DNA of 64,000 nucleotides from Phlebiopsis flavidoalba (lineage: Eukaryota > Basidiomycota > Agaricomycetes > Polyporales > Phanerochaetaceae), in contig JAOCPU010000032.1 in the NCBI GenBank assembly GCA_035772785.1, positions 124,001-188,000 on the forward strand. Direction: 5' to 3'. The notes beneath the pieces were generated by a model. The model saw nothing but the letters and a program-made list of their open reading frames with translations. It was not told where the DNA came from and did no database searches. Positions 35,601 to 47,796 of this stretch are shown here, piece after piece; the first letter of the stretch is position 1, and each line of letters opens with the position of its first letter. Both the position numbers and the translations under genes were made by a program.

Positions 35601-35820
35601 CAGTCATCCCTCATTGGCGGTCACCACCGAATACCGTCGGAGTCCCTGATTCCTTCGAGGTCTACTGCCCGCTACCAAAAACCGCCTCCCAGTCTTGATG
35701 CCACGCGCCGCTACGATGCGTTGAATTCATCGGTCCCTCTGAATCGTGCTCAGACAATCGGCCCCACGTATGGGCTTAGCTGGGGGTAGCATCAATGACC
35801 GCACAGCCGCGCCTGGCGGT
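32629..35820 (+). CDS. EST1/SMG7-type TPR and DNA/RNA-binding protein, frame-broken
   Basis: EST1/SMG5-7 proteins act in telomerase recruitment or nonsense-mediated decay through a 14-3-3-like TPR domain and a helical EST1 DNA/RNA-binding domain. In shifting frames the window shows an early helical region (about 32785-32940), VQLVLRFSRYFALDDAQPTL (32941-33003), ILSKALVCLGDIARYKEQYN (about 33175-33236), a Gly/Arg-rich insert, and NYDRAQSMYEQARLMLPHDG with NPSHQLAILSSYQKDTLSSI (about 33370-33490), the TPR core of this family. Later come VESFKEKVVVLHAQWCMNVD (33660-33720), FWREYARFSTSLINAFP (about 34276-34326), and LEEDVDMAGFLPLRKYM (34351-34404). An acidic block with TTDPISEAFRAAL and a Pro/Gly-rich tail (35150-35800) follow. 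The start is not fixed, and the tail may continue to about 36519. Confidence 0.75.
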
Positions 35821-38413
35821 GCTACGCTGACCTGCCCTCTGCCACTGCATGCTGGTTACTGAGGGGATCACAATGGCGTACAGCTGGATCCATTCCAGCA
35901 CAATTCAACTCATTTGAGAGGCAAACGAGCAATCTTTTATCGACCGCAATACGAAGGCGCACAAACCTGTTTCTCGTATCTGGGGCAACACTGGATAAAG
36001 GACACACACACTTGACGTTCAGTTGGTATCCATGTTTGTCTTTTTGAATCTTCAAGGACCATCGTGGATCACAAACGCCGTCTCGGAATCGTTGCGGAGG
36101 ACAAGCTGGATCGGCTCGCTTCGCGCCTGCGTCAACCGTATTCAAGGATGTGCGTGCGAGACACTTCTCCACACCTGCCGCACACGCGGCACAAAAGTGA
36201 CAATGGTCCCCGCTACTCCGTCGGATTTATCGCCCAGCCTTCCCCTGTTCCTTCCCAGCAGTTGACTGATTCGGCCCAAACGTTGTTCAGGGCTTCGCCG
36301 CGCTCCGGCTCGTCCTCCCCATCCCCATTCCCAGGACTTCTAACACTATTCGGACGGTGCGTTCGTGTAATAATATTCACAGCCTCCTTGCAGACCGGCG
36401 GTCGTATGACGCCTCCCCTAGGATGCAACCCGATTTTCTTCCGCCGCCCTGAGCATTACGGTCAGCACGCAGCCTCAGCATTGTATCCCTGCTCTGACTC
36501 CCTTGGTTATAGCCTATAACCACAAGGATTTTGTAGCGTCCTGCTCTTTCCCTTGGCCAAGGGACATAGTCGTCTCAGAATATATATGACCACCTTCACC
36601 CGAAGCTGCACACCCGTGTGTCTCTTGCTTCGTCAACTTCCTTGGGCCTGAAACTGACGGGGTTTGGGATGTGTTACCGTAAGGGGCGCGCAACGCTCTA
36701 GGCTCAGTCTCGTGCTTTTACGGATGGCTTTGACCGCGACCTACGCCTGTGCCTACTCGGTATGTGTACAAGCACTTCGGCGTTGGAAACCAGTGTCCCG
36801 AATGTCGTCATAGCGGTTGGCGATACCCCAGATGATATTCACGATGGGCTTGCGAGGAAAGTGCGAGAGCACCCTCTACGCCCCCTGCCTGCGGCCTTCG
36901 GGTGAGTCTGACGAGATGTTGGATTGGTCTGGAGCAACACATGGATAAAGGCAGATAAAGAAATGTTGGGGAGCGTATAAATGCGAGCGGATATATGACG
37001 GGGCGCTGCGGCGGGGCGGGGGGGTCCGTTCGACGATGCAACAAACGGTTCTCGCGTATCCCGCTCGTCACCGTCAGATTAGCTTAAAGCCGCGGCCGGG
37101 TTCATTTTTTCGCACGGCTTGATGCGGCCAGATGGTCTTTTGCTTAACGTGATTTGCACACTTCCTGATTATATCTTTGTTTTTTGTAGCTGAGTTTAAT
37201 GCACCATGAAAGGCTGCCCAGGGGTAGCTGTGGTCCCTTTCAATCATAAAACGGGAGGACGAGTTGTCAATAATGAATTCAGGGTCAGTGCAAGGTTGGG
37301 TGATGCGATCAGCAGATCCCGGAAAGGTGCAGGTGTCCCTTGTTGAGCTTTGAGTAAATTAACCGCGCCGCCGTCCTTTTGATCCTCACCGTCGTTGGCG
37401 CAAACAGGAGCCAGGTGGTGGCAGTGCGCGTGTACGTCAGGAAGCGCGCGAGTCAGGCTTGCGTGACTACGCGGGGGGGGGTGATCTTCGTGAAGATCTC
37501 CTGGTATGGGTTTGGTTATGCTCTCGGGGCGCAGACACAGAAACGATTTTCCCGGGTTCAGTTTGAGGCTTAGGACGTCCTGCGTACGTGTACCGTCCTA
37601 CTCGCACCGAGGCCTTTCAAATTTTGTTCATGACACAGCTTGAATAGCTTGCAACCCTTCTTCATGCACATGTAGAACGAAAAAAGCCACACGACGTTGA
37701 AACAACTGGGTTCGCCGCCGTGTTCCATTTCCGCGTCGCGTCCATCCGGCGCTCCGCGCCGAGGTCGAATGCCGTTGAGAGACTCGGGGCTAGCTTGTGC
37801 TCACGGTGAGGGGAGGAAACGCACCGATCGTGCTCGATCACAGAACGTAGAATTGCCTTCTTTAGAACAGATCGTGGTTCTTTCACACGCTTCCTGGCTC
37901 CGCCAAGCGAGATCTGTTTTGTGTAAGGAGGATGTTGGTGGACCCCATTTGGCGCCTACCGGCAAAACCTTCGGGATGACAAATAGTGCAGGGGCAAAAA
38001 CCACAACCAAATCACAGTTCCAGCCAAAGGGGTGAATTCATTGGGGACGCTTGTTCGGCAGGCTTGCGCCTCCCACAAAGAACCCTACGGTTTTCATGTG
38101 GCTTCTCACCCACGGCGCCAACATTCCGCAGTGAGATGATAGGCCAGATGCATGCCGGAACGGTCCCCGTCGCATAGAAACAGCAACGGGGGGTTCAAAC
38201 TTCAAAGCGTCGGCAAATCCGCCGTGGTGTCATCGTACTAGACTCCACAAAGGGGGGGGTGGGACCGAGGTGCTCAGAAACGGTTCATGACGGCCTGAGC
38301 CCAACTTTCTATCGTGCCGGAAGAACGGGACATTGTTTCGGCGGCGTACGATGTCATCTTACTGTTTTGTGTGTATAACGCCCACTGTGTGGCGACTAGA
38401 CCACGCGAAGCTT
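35821..38413. other. long stretch with no confidently supported gene
   Basis: About 2.6 kb. A 151-codon plus-strand frame at 36064-36519 is Ser/Pro-rich and could be the end of the EST1/SMG7-like gene. Frames on both strands at 37660-38035 are open but unrecognised. Nothing else is supported. Confidence 0.4.
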
Positions 38414-38470
38414 GTCTCCTCTCCTCCTCTCCTCCCTCCCTTCTCCCCTTCCCTCCCCTTCCCCTCCCTT
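38414..38470. repeat. polypyrimidine (CT-rich) tract
   Basis: An almost pure C/T stretch of about 57 bases with CTCCT and CCCTT units. It lies about 150-200 bp upstream of the first recognisable DUF6534 exon and may be part of its promoter or leader, where CT-rich blocks are common in fungi. Confidence 0.7.
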
Positions 38471-38619
38471 GCCGATCCTTCGTGGATCTGTACCTATCCC
38501 TACCGATACTTCCCAACCACACTGAAGGCGCATCAATGGGTCTCTCGGATGGATGGAAAGGTTTGCTGAGGTGTTGTAGCGTATTTCTCGGTCTCTTCTC
38601 GTGAAAGCAAAACGTACTA

Positions 38620-40435
38620 ATTTGAACGCAGCCATGGTCCCAGCCTGATAGGAGTCCTTTCTCAACGTTGGGTATGCCCGGCTTTCGACTTCCCAATTTG
38701 AACGCATGAGATTAAAGAACTTTGATCAGGGCTGTATGGGGTAATGGTGACGCAGGTTAACCAATACTATAATACCTTCCCGAAGTACGTCTTCTGCTGG
38801 ATACGCGCCCTCCTGGATATTTATGAGCCACCTCTGAACATTTAGGGACCCTATCTGGATGATAGCTTTATGTAGGCTATATCTTATGCGCTAGTTTTCT
38901 CGCTATTTTAACTTTGTGCAGGTCTTCACTCTCCATTATCGCGGACAATGTCCATTGAACAGCGCGTTCACGATAGCGTGGATATATAATAATTCTAGTC
39001 AACCATTTTGGTCCGTCTCCAGCGAACCACTTTTGTACGAACGTCTCCACTCACTATGCAGACAGCAACCTCGAAGCGCTTGCTGAAGGCTGATTGGGCG
39101 TGAGTCCACTCGTACATGATATATTCCGTACGACTGACTTTCTATTCTCTAGTATTTGCTTCAGGTAGATTAGCTTTGACTAGATCTTAGTGAGATGTTG
39201 CTCACTTTATTTCTCCCGGTCAACAGAGGAAGCCATGGCAAGTACGTGTTCTGATATCAGCACTCACGATTTCTGGCGGAACTGATACGGCAACGCCGTG
39301 CTCAGGGTATCATCTCGATGATGGTCCAGTTTTTCTACGCGTGGCGTATACACGTGTTTAACGAAGAACTACTGGGTTTGTGGCCTTAGTCGTCCTTACC
39401 TCCCTCGTTTCCGGTCGTAAGTGTTCTTTCAAGTTGGCAAAACACCTCATTTATGACCCCTTCGCAGTCTGCGCCATTGGAACCGCAATTGGTGTCTCGT
39501 TTACCCCCAACTTCGCGACTTCGGCAAACTTGACGTGGGCGACAATTTTCGTGCGATGTCCAAGTACTCACGAAGCCTCAGGTTATTGCACTCCCATGGC
39601 TTGTTTCGTGCACCGTGTGCGATGTTGTAATCGCCATCGCGCTCAGCTTGTATCTCGTGCGTCGATTCATATTGATTCGTTGAGAGGAATTGCCCTCAAT
39701 GTCTTGCACTGTCAGAGCAAACACAAGACTGGTTTCTCCCACACTGACACTGTGGGTCAACAAGATCATCCGATGTGAGTTCAAAGCGTCTCTATGAACG
39801 CAGCTCTAGCTCATCAGCCACTCTTAAGCGACTGTGCAAAACGGCATGCTGACGGCATCGTTCACGATCGCCCACATTGTCCACATATCTAGCCTCGGTA
39901 TATCTTCTGATCTACTTCGAGGGGCTGGCTATTCATTATAATTTTACAGCCTACAGGCGTTCACATGAGTATGTCTTTATAACTCCCCCCATCGTTCAAT
40001 GCTCAAACCAGCCCTCAGTCTTCATTTTTGGCGTCGTCAAACTCTACACCAACTCGGTGCTGTCGAGTCTCAACTCCAGAAGGGAATGGGTCAACACCCT
40101 CTCGCATCACAGCTCTACCCGCAAAGACGGGGCAGGGGTAGATACGCTTGTTTATCAGGATTTTCGACTTTCCTGGACCCTTGCATACGTTAGAACATGT
40201 CCCCGAGTTCCGTCACCACTCAAATCGTTCGATTTCGGCCACAGGTACCTAATCTCCCCGGCTTTTTTCATATTCGACCTTGTCCTTACAAACCCGCACA
40301 CAGGTCCCCACGATCAACGTCGAGACCCACGAGATGGTCGACGTCGGCACAATCTCGAAACATGATCCCGAGTGGGTATCCAGCTCTGATTCGGACGGCA
40401 GAGCACGGGAGATCATCCGAAGTATGTCGTTATAG
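38620..40435 (+). CDS. DUF6534 seven-helix membrane protein, frame-broken
   Basis: DUF6534 proteins are basidiomycete multi-helix membrane proteins of unknown role. The first recognisable exon (about 38632-38680) reads GPSLIGVL and, after one shift, LNV. The next gives GLYGVMVTQVNQYYNTFP (38730-38783), then introns. QFFYAWRIHV (about 39329-39358) is followed by KNYWVCGLVVLTSLVSG, AIGTAIGVSFTPNFA (about 39472-39520), SAVCDV-like CTVCDVVIAIALSLYL (about 39610-39660), KTGFSHTDT (39728-39755), NGMLTAIVTIAHIVHIS-like sequence (39840-39895) and KLYTNSVLSSLNSRREW (40039-40092), the family's characteristic ending. The last exon is intact: VPTINVETHEMVDVGTISKH to stop 40433-40435. The first coding exon and start are not resolved. 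Confidence 0.82.
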
Positions 40436-40895
40436 CGCTCCCGGAGGGGCCACGTCGGTTAGGGTATCAGCGATAAAATAGACTTTCTTTCAACAACCAT
40501 TTCGTAGGCCACTGTTGGATGTAACGGAGTACGCTCCGCGCTGGCCAGGAGGTCCCCTTGGCGTGCTTTCATCAACTCTTCGTAATGCTACACACACGCT
40601 CTTTACTTATGCACAATGTAATGTTCAATCTTTGAGCGGTCAGTGATCATCAACCGGCATAACACTGAGGATGCTCTGCACCTCGTTTTGGCGAGTAGAA
40701 ACTCTGGACGGGTTTTAACATGGGATTGTAAATTACAGAGCTGTTACCAAGAAAGCATTAGACGACAGCGGGCGTATATCGATAGCATATGCAAACAAGA
40801 TGACCAAGAAACCCAGCGTACGGACATGTCCTAGAGTGTGCGAATACGATATAGTCAGTCGGTAGATTGGCGAAACTAGACGTGGTTGTTGAGTG
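40436..40895. other. convergent intergenic region
   Basis: About 460 bp between the 3' ends of the DUF6534 and SNF2 genes; no coding content supported. Confidence 0.55.
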
Positions 40896-43886
40896 TCATG
40901 GAAGTATCCAGTCGTCGTCTTCGTCGTCGTGGTCGCACCTCCATGCTTGAAGAGGAGCCGTGCCATAAGATCGTCCATGCCAAGCTTCATATTCTTCAGT
41001 TTGTCTCCAGACAATGCCGCCGCGCGAGAGCTCTCTTCTTTTCTTGCAACTGTTGAAGGGAAACGGTTAGGAGGAGAGCACGAAAGAAAATATTTGTAAC
41101 ATACGTCGAGAATACGCTCTTCGACTGTATCAGGATCGAGAGCTTGTGAATGTTCACGTTGCGCGTCTGCCCCAGCCGGTGGGCGCGATCGAACGCTCTG
41201 GTCTTCCAGAGCAGGTTTCCACCAGAGGTCCACCAAAATGACGTTGTTGCAACAGGTCAGGTTCAGACCTAGGATAGTTTAGTCAGTAGGTGCACTTGGC
41301 GAGCAAGCCAAAGACTTACCGGTACTGCCCGCCTTGAAGGAGATGAGTATTACGCGAGTAGACTTGCTCGTCTTAATCTTCCTCAATGCCTCTTCGCACC
41401 GGTCGGGTTTAGTCATGGAACCGTCGTCTATAAAACATGGTCAACCACGATGCTAGCGTCACACCTCACGACTCAAACTTACATCTCACATACTTGATAC
41501 CCTCAGCTTTGAGGAAGGGCTCAATGAGATCAAGCATGGACGTAAACTGCGAGAAGATGATCGTCTTCTCTCTCCATCCACCCCGCTCCTCAATCTCGCC
41601 CAACAGCTTGAGAATCATGCGAATCTTCGCGGAGCTCGGAGGCAGGTGCGCCCTGAGCGCCGGACTTGCGCCGTGCCCTCGCCATGAGCTCGTCGCATGA
41701 TACACAGTGATCTTCGTCCTTCTCGCTCGTGTTGTTTGGCTTCAAGATGCGTCCCGCTGGCACATCTGGCACCGCTTCGTCGTGCCAGTGAGACCCATGC
41801 CGCCAATAAGATCAGCGAGGTCGTCGGCGTCGTCGTCGATATCCTTCTCATTTCGAGCAGCCTTGGGTTCGACGGCCCTCCTTGTCCTTCCTGTAATCCT
41901 GCGAAACTAGCGAGGGGTGGTTGCAGGCTGGAGCCCAGCATGTGAGGATTTGTCAACTGAGATAGCGCTGGGATTCCCCCACCTTGGTCGTAGCCACGTA
42001 GGAGAAGCAAGAACCAACATACTCGTGTAGCTTGACGTAAGGGCGTCTTCGCGCTTGAGTTTCTCAAGACGATCTTGAACCAGTGTCTGGACATTGTCGT
42101 AGAAGTGCTTTTCTTCCGGGTCAAATGAGCATTGCACGTTGTTGACGATGCGATCCGGAAGGTCTAGGAGGGGCTTCCCATTCAAGATAGTGTTCTTCGT
42201 TCGTCGAAGCATGCAAGCGTTGAGTACAACCTATGACACAAAATGTGAAACGAGATGGATAATAGCGTCTTCGAATGGCGTACGTGTAAACGTTTGATAG
42301 CTCGTTGCGGCCGCCCGTTCTTGATGGGTTGGGCGATCTTCTCTTTGAACTCTGACCAGTCGTCCAACGGCCGCAATCGGAGGAATCTCAACAGCGAATA
42401 CAATTCCTCCACGTTGTTCTGCATGGGTGTTCCGGTTAAGCACCAACGGTACTTGCCATCCAGAACATAGCAGGCTCGTGCAGACTTGGTCGTCCTATTT
42501 TTGATGTTATGTGCCTCATCTGACAATCCAAATCAGAGGTACGTGTGATTTACTTGTCACGCACTAACCTAGGACAATACGCCCACCATTTGACGCGGAA
42601 GAGCGCATCTTTCTTCTTTGAAGGCTTGGCAGTGGGTTTCTTGTTCTTCTGGAGGAACTTGCCAAAATCATCGCTATCCTCGCCTTCAGAGCCGGATGCC
42701 GAGGGTTCTTTCGTCTTCGATTTGCTCTTCGACTTGCTTTCGTCCTTGGCTTCGGGGTCGAATGTCCCGTGTTCGGAAGCCACGATGCTGTTATGACGTG
42801 ATGACGACATCTGCGCATTTCAGCTTCGCGGGGTCTGGTCCAGAATGAGCAAACGAAGAGAGAATATAGTTGTGAAAGTACCTGTCGCGCGGCTGTTACC
42901 GTGATGTTCAATGACTGTGAGGCCCTCGGCCATCTTCTTGATTTCGGATGCCCACTGACTGACAACAGCGACAGGACAAATGACCCTGTCAACCCCATGT
43001 AAGTAACCATAGTTTTGCAACGGAATGCGTGTGCTTGGGGAGAAGGGGTGGGGGGGGGTGGTCTTTGCGTAACCGGCTTCTCTTCCAGCCTTGTTGATCA
43101 CGGCCTTCCACTATGGCGGGATTATAATAGTTTGAATCGTCTTTCCGAGACTGGAGATATCCGGACTAAGTGATCAGGGAAAAGAAGATCTCAGAGACCG
43201 CGACTCACCCCATGTCGTCTGCGAGAATACCGCCATTTTTCGCTTCCCACTTTCTCTCTCCTTCATCCACTTGCGACCAATGATTTTTGGTGGGGCAGCA
43301 AGACGATGACCCTCCTTGAACCCAGGGACAATCGCCTCGTCCATATCAATATCTTGGTTGATGCTGTTCCCGACATCCGACCACAATGAGGTCCCGCAGA
43401 GCCTTATCCGCATCTTCATTGGACACTCGCTAGGTACTAACCTGCTGTGTTCTCCCGCTGTGTTGCAAGCTATCGAAATCTTCGTAGAGTTTTTCTCACA
43501 CCACAGGGCGCGGGAGATTGTATATTGGTCCGGGATCCTGCCACGCGATAGGTTTCGGTTGAGTTTGAAGGACCGGCGCGGTGTGTTGAACTCAAGTCTT
43601 TGAAGGTCGTATGCGATTTGGATTCGTAGGGACGTGGAAATGGGCCTGTGGTTTGATGCTAGCGAGCTGGGTGCTGGTGCTTGCTGGGGAGGCAGTTGCG
43701 ACGAGGAGCTTCATCGGGTTGTTAAACTAGAAAGATTTGAGATGTTTAGTGTGAAACCCTTGCTTTCTAGAAAAACAATGTCGACCATGTCGTTCTCGAT
43801 CGGCGTCCTCAGAGTCTGAGATAATCACGGTAGCAGCCTTGAGTGGATTCCGGCACGCCCACGGAGTGCGAATCCACAATCGTCAT
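40896..43886 (-). CDS. SNF2-family helicase, RAD5/RAD16/ULS1-like, frame-broken
   Basis: A nuclear ATP-dependent DNA translocase. Minus-strand order: an N-terminal acidic SDSEDAD segment (about 43825-43800), EAIVPGFKEGHRL (about 43345-43305) and IIGRKWMKERESGK. Motif I GILADDMG (about 43235-43210) is split by an intron from LGKTIQT (about 43137-43117). Next come VICPVAVVSQWASEIKKMAE (42990-42930), a Lys/Ser/Glu insert (42760-42610), DEAHNIKNRTTKSARACYVL (42520-42460; motif II DEAH) and WCLTGTPMQNNVEELYSLLR (42450-42390; motif III). LRRTKNTILNGKPLLDLPDR (42210-42150), a Cys cluster CQMCQ...CVSCDE (about 41795-41685) and KTIIFSQFTSMLDLIEPFL (41575-41515) follow, then PDTVEERI and GMDDLM with an acidic C-terminus. 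Stop is TCA at 40896-40898. The Cys cluster between helicase halves suggests a RING-like insert as in RAD5/RAD16 relatives. The first exons and start (43886) are tentative. Confidence 0.87.
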
Positions 43887-45720
43887 TACTCCTCGCCTGA
43901 TGAAGATGAGATAGACTGTAGACGCCAGAGACGTGTTCGTCCTGAGCACAAGCCATGAAACTGATCACCCGTAAAGCGACGCGCTAGTGCCCTTACGATG
44001 CGCGCAGGAAGGCCCGACTAAAGAGCTCCACGTCAGTAAGGTGTTCGCATTTCGCCGTGTATGACCTAGCCTCGGCGTCAGGGAGAAAAGCTAACGCATC
44101 TGGGTGAGCATCAGCGTTTTTCGCCTAAAAGCATGGGAGTTTAGGTCCACCGTTCGACCTCGGGCGAAGATATCGTCGCGTAGTGGTATCGTCATTGTCC
44201 TCAAGGATAGTGTGCCCCAAATGCCGCTAGTGGCGTTGGCACCATTCCCCATGGTAGTTTAGAACGCGACTACTCACATAGCCTCCATCGCGTTGATGTC
44301 TAGTAGCATTTGAAGCCCAGGCGGGAAGTAGAAGTAGGCAGAGTTGTGGTAGCGTGCGCGAACATATCTCCAGTTGTCCGAGTTGATACAAAGTGCAACC
44401 ACGCACAGCTAGAACGAAGCTACCAGGCGATGGTACCAGCTCGAGTCCGAGGCCGGCTAGTAGCTCATCCGTTTCCCCAGAACCTAAGCCAGGTACGCGG
44501 GCCTACGCACGCGTATCAGTAACAAAATTGCCTACAAGGTAGTATAAGCTAGTTCAAGATAGTGCAGAGTAAGTCAAACTCGATCCTACCGGGAACTGAC
44601 CTCTAAGGTGGTCTCGCTGTTGACTCATTCGCTTCGGCGACCGGCGAATGTGAGCGCTACAATCTTCCCTGTAGCTTTGCAGCACGTGCCCGGTTACAAT
44701 GCTCGACTTCCTCCCACGATCCACAGCCTACGACCGCGGCTCTTTTGTAGGGTCGGGGGTCTCAGGATAGCGATCGGTGTGAATTGACCGCCGACTACCT
44801 CATTAGTCGTGGGGCGCAGACAATACGAATGGGCATGTCGTTAAGGTGCGGTGGGGGGACGTTGGGGCGCTTGAAACCAGTTGTGGTCTTGCATTCTGTA
44901 GCGGTTGGTCTCTTCGGGCCTATTGACACCACCATGCTGTGCATAATATAGACAATTCAAATTTTCCTCTCGACAACAAAAAACCCAGTCCCTTCTAAAA
45001 AACATGTATCATAACACCTAAACCCCTGTTGGAATAAATCTGCTGATGAATGGGCTCGTCGCATTAGTGCAGTTCGTGCGCCAAGATGTACCTTGACCCA
45101 GGGCGAGAAATGGACTCTGTGCGGCTCAATGCATCCAGGAAGATAACGAAAATTCATAACATTTTGGGGAGCCCAGGTCCCAGTCGGTAAAGCCATGTGA
45201 ATTCAAGGTATAGCTGAGGCTGGATGGCGTATGTTGCGGAGGTGCGCGAAGAAACCAGACACTGCCGGGACAAAAACGCGGGTCACAAAACTCTCGCTAC
45301 TCCTTGCTTACCGCCATACAAAGGGGGTGGTGCACGTGACGTACACCACAACAATCCGTTCGATCGTAAAGTCACCAGACCCTATGCCCACCTCCTCGAG
45401 TGCCTTACTAACTGATCAGTTAGTCAATGGTCACTCAACTAAATGTAAGCCCTAGCCGGGGACGAGACTATACGAGCGCCTGACGAGTTTAAATGTTCTG
45501 AGGTAACAAGAGATAATGGTCCTTGATGTACTATGTAATATTGAACCAACATTCAGATGGTACAACACTGAACAGCGTCCATTTTCTGCAGACCAACCAG
45601 TCATCAGCACAAAGGTTCACGCTAATAAAATACCGGACACCGGATAGAGGCAGAAAAGCCGACTTTTACGTCTTGGGATGACAAAAATACAAATACACAC
45701 GACACTACGTAATATGACCT
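43887..45720. other. intergenic, no supported gene
   Basis: About 1.8 kb with only short open frames (for example 44310-44522 +, 44957-45196 -) and no recognisable domain, repeat or RNA gene. Confidence 0.5.
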
Positions 45721-46718
45721 TCAAGACGTTGGCAGAGTAGCACCGGCACTTTGTAGGCATGGAGGCCTGTCCTCGTCAGCGGATATCCTGCATGGGGGTG
45801 TTGTAAATCATACGGGCCAAGGTTGAGGAACAAGAGCTTGTTTGCCCCCAGCAGCATCCAGGGCACACCAGCCACGCCTATATCAATAGCTCCATGTCAG
45901 TACTCTAGTCACCCATTCATATGAAAGGACTGACGTTGTTTTTGGAGGACGAGAGACAGTTGCGCTGTTCCACTCGACGGTGTCACCACCCCAGAGGAAA
46001 TAAACGTACCGAGGGTGTCGGGAGTTTTGGACCAGCTGATGCCGAGCTTCACGAACAGACGAGTTCGCGGGGGGCTCGACGTTGGCGTAGAGCGTGGTAC
46101 CGTCGGGAACGATCTGCTCAAGCTGGCGCGTGTTGATTTGGAATTGGGCTAAGCGGCTACATCGACAGGTTCGCCTAGAACGGCGGGTCCGACGGGCGTT
46201 CTTGGTCTCAGATCTGAGGTACTTGTGGAAGTTGGGATCCTCCTAAGCGCGAATAAAAAGTTAGGATTACGATGTTGAATATTATTCTTGTACTGAACCA
46301 CTGCACGAATGAAAGAGTTTCCAGTCACAAGGGTGGGTGTGTGCGCCGGGTTGCAGCACTCGTGGACGTGGCGCCACCAGCTGGGGCAGACGAGCCTCCT
46401 GGTGCGGAGGAAGCGGATTGCAGAGCTTGAGCTCGGGGGTGCAGTACCCTGGAGGACACTGCGAGTAGTACTGGTTGTTGGAGACAGTGCACCACCCAGC
46501 CCCCGTCATTTTGATGGGCATGCGGTAGGGCCAGTCCAACCCTTGGCCACCGCACTATTGACACGTTGAGTTATGGAAAAGTACGATATATCGAGAAATT
46601 TGCACATACCTGACCCCACTGAGAGGCCGTATTTGCATTGGCGAGGATACGCCAAAGCGAGACAGCAGAGCCAACACAAAGCAGGCACAGCAACGGAGAC
46701 GAGAAGAGCTTTCGTCAT
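45721..46718 (-). CDS. secreted CBM1 cellulose-binding protein, frame-broken
   Basis: Start ATG (46718-46716) begins MTKALLVSVAVPAL, a signal peptide. After an intron the CBM1 module appears: GKGWTGPTACPS (about 46545-46515), then GWCTVSNNQYYSQCPPGYC (about 46490-46440), with the aromatic and Cys residues of the fungal cellulose-binding fold. The linker is followed by FHKYLRSE-like sequence (about 46225), QFQINTRQLEQIVPDGTTLY with ANVEPPAN (about 46140-46060), KLGISWSKTPDTLG (about 46050-46010) and SGGDTVEWNSATVS (about 45990-45950). It ends after LNLGPYDLQ (about 45830-45800) at stop 45723-45721. This C-terminal domain recurs in basidiomycete CBM1 proteins, but I know no proven catalytic function for it. 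The protein is likely secreted for plant cell wall degradation. Confidence 0.8.
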
Positions 46719-46764
46719 AGTTTTTTTGTGAATATGTAGCATGAGCGATGCATCCCTACAACTC

Positions 46765-46770
46765 TTTATA
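46765..46770 (-). promoter_or_regulatory. TATA box of the CBM1 gene
   Basis: Minus-strand TATAAA lies 47 bp before the ATG at 46718. Short spacing, but the element is a perfect match. Confidence 0.5.
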
Positions 46771-47796
46771 CGTTGGATGTCTGGCTTCTTCGCGGTCCCG
46801 AGCATATAGCCTATATTCCGGCGAGGGCTCCGCAACCATGTCCATCTCACAGAACACACGCTAACTCGGTACCAAACGTGGCCATGGCCAAGCCATTTAA
46901 CAGAATACGGAGGATTTTCGGCCACAGAAAGCGGGGCTTGTGATGCCAGAGGAAGCACGCGAGTCGTCGCCAGAGCCTGTCATCGCCGAGTGGAGGCAGA
47001 ACAGAGGCAGAAGTACGGAACTGAACGTCTTGAGCTTGTGATGTCCTTCGAGGCGGTAGTGCGTGATCACATTTTTTTTGTTAAAAAACATGGTTTCCCA
47101 GTCAGAGGCGATGGCGTGCTGCTGGCGGGGTGGTCCCTTTCGTGCAGCATTGTCGGGTGGTTGCGAACGTCTGTCGGTCGAAAGGGTTATTCCTGAGTGG
47201 ACGCTCCGGAATGCCGCCGAATATAAGATGCAAAAATATCGTGGCGTGATTCGTGCTTATGGGACGATGTGTTCGTAGTGTGCAGAGGCAAAGACGGCTA
47301 GCCAACGAGAGAGGGCATGTCATGGTTTCCGGGGCCCACGGCAAATGCCGAAACGTCCTAAAATAGCAGCTGCAGTGATAAAACCTCTTGTGGCCTTTCG
47401 CAAGAAAACACCTTGGGCAAACACAGGTCAGATCTCGTGCGTGACTCCGATAGTATAATGTTATACCGCATTACAGAATTCCGCTCATGTAACGACGGAC
47501 GAGGCCCCCGAGTCATTACGCGGTTTACGGACGCTGATTCTCAGTTTGCAATTCATCGATTAAGGACAAGATTTTGAAAGCATATATCAATCAGTTTGAA
47601 CAATCCTATCGAATCGACAAGTCATATTTATCTAGTTGATGTATACATTGAAGTTATATGCGGCCGTCTTCCGGGAACCTGATCAACCCAGGATTGCTCT
47701 TCGGCGTCTGTACGTCGAGTCTCGGTCAGCGAAATGCTAAGAGCCCTGCCCTCCAGGATATCGGAAACTGATTGTTTTTGTATATGTATAGCAAAG
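46771..47796. other. intergenic, no supported gene
   Basis: About 1 kb; it turns AT-richer towards the DUF6533 cluster. Short frames at 46990-47344 on both strands are unassigned. Confidence 0.5.

Noticed and set aside
38274..38696. Minus-strand frame rich in Gly/Arg/Glu
   Set aside because: It is produced by the polypyrimidine tract read in reverse and overlaps the DUF6534 upstream region.
17402..43886. MRE11, EST1/SMG7-like and SNF2 genes as a genome-maintenance cluster
   Set aside because: They are separated by unrelated metabolic genes on both strands, and fungal gene order rarely groups such functions. No shared regulatory signal was seen.
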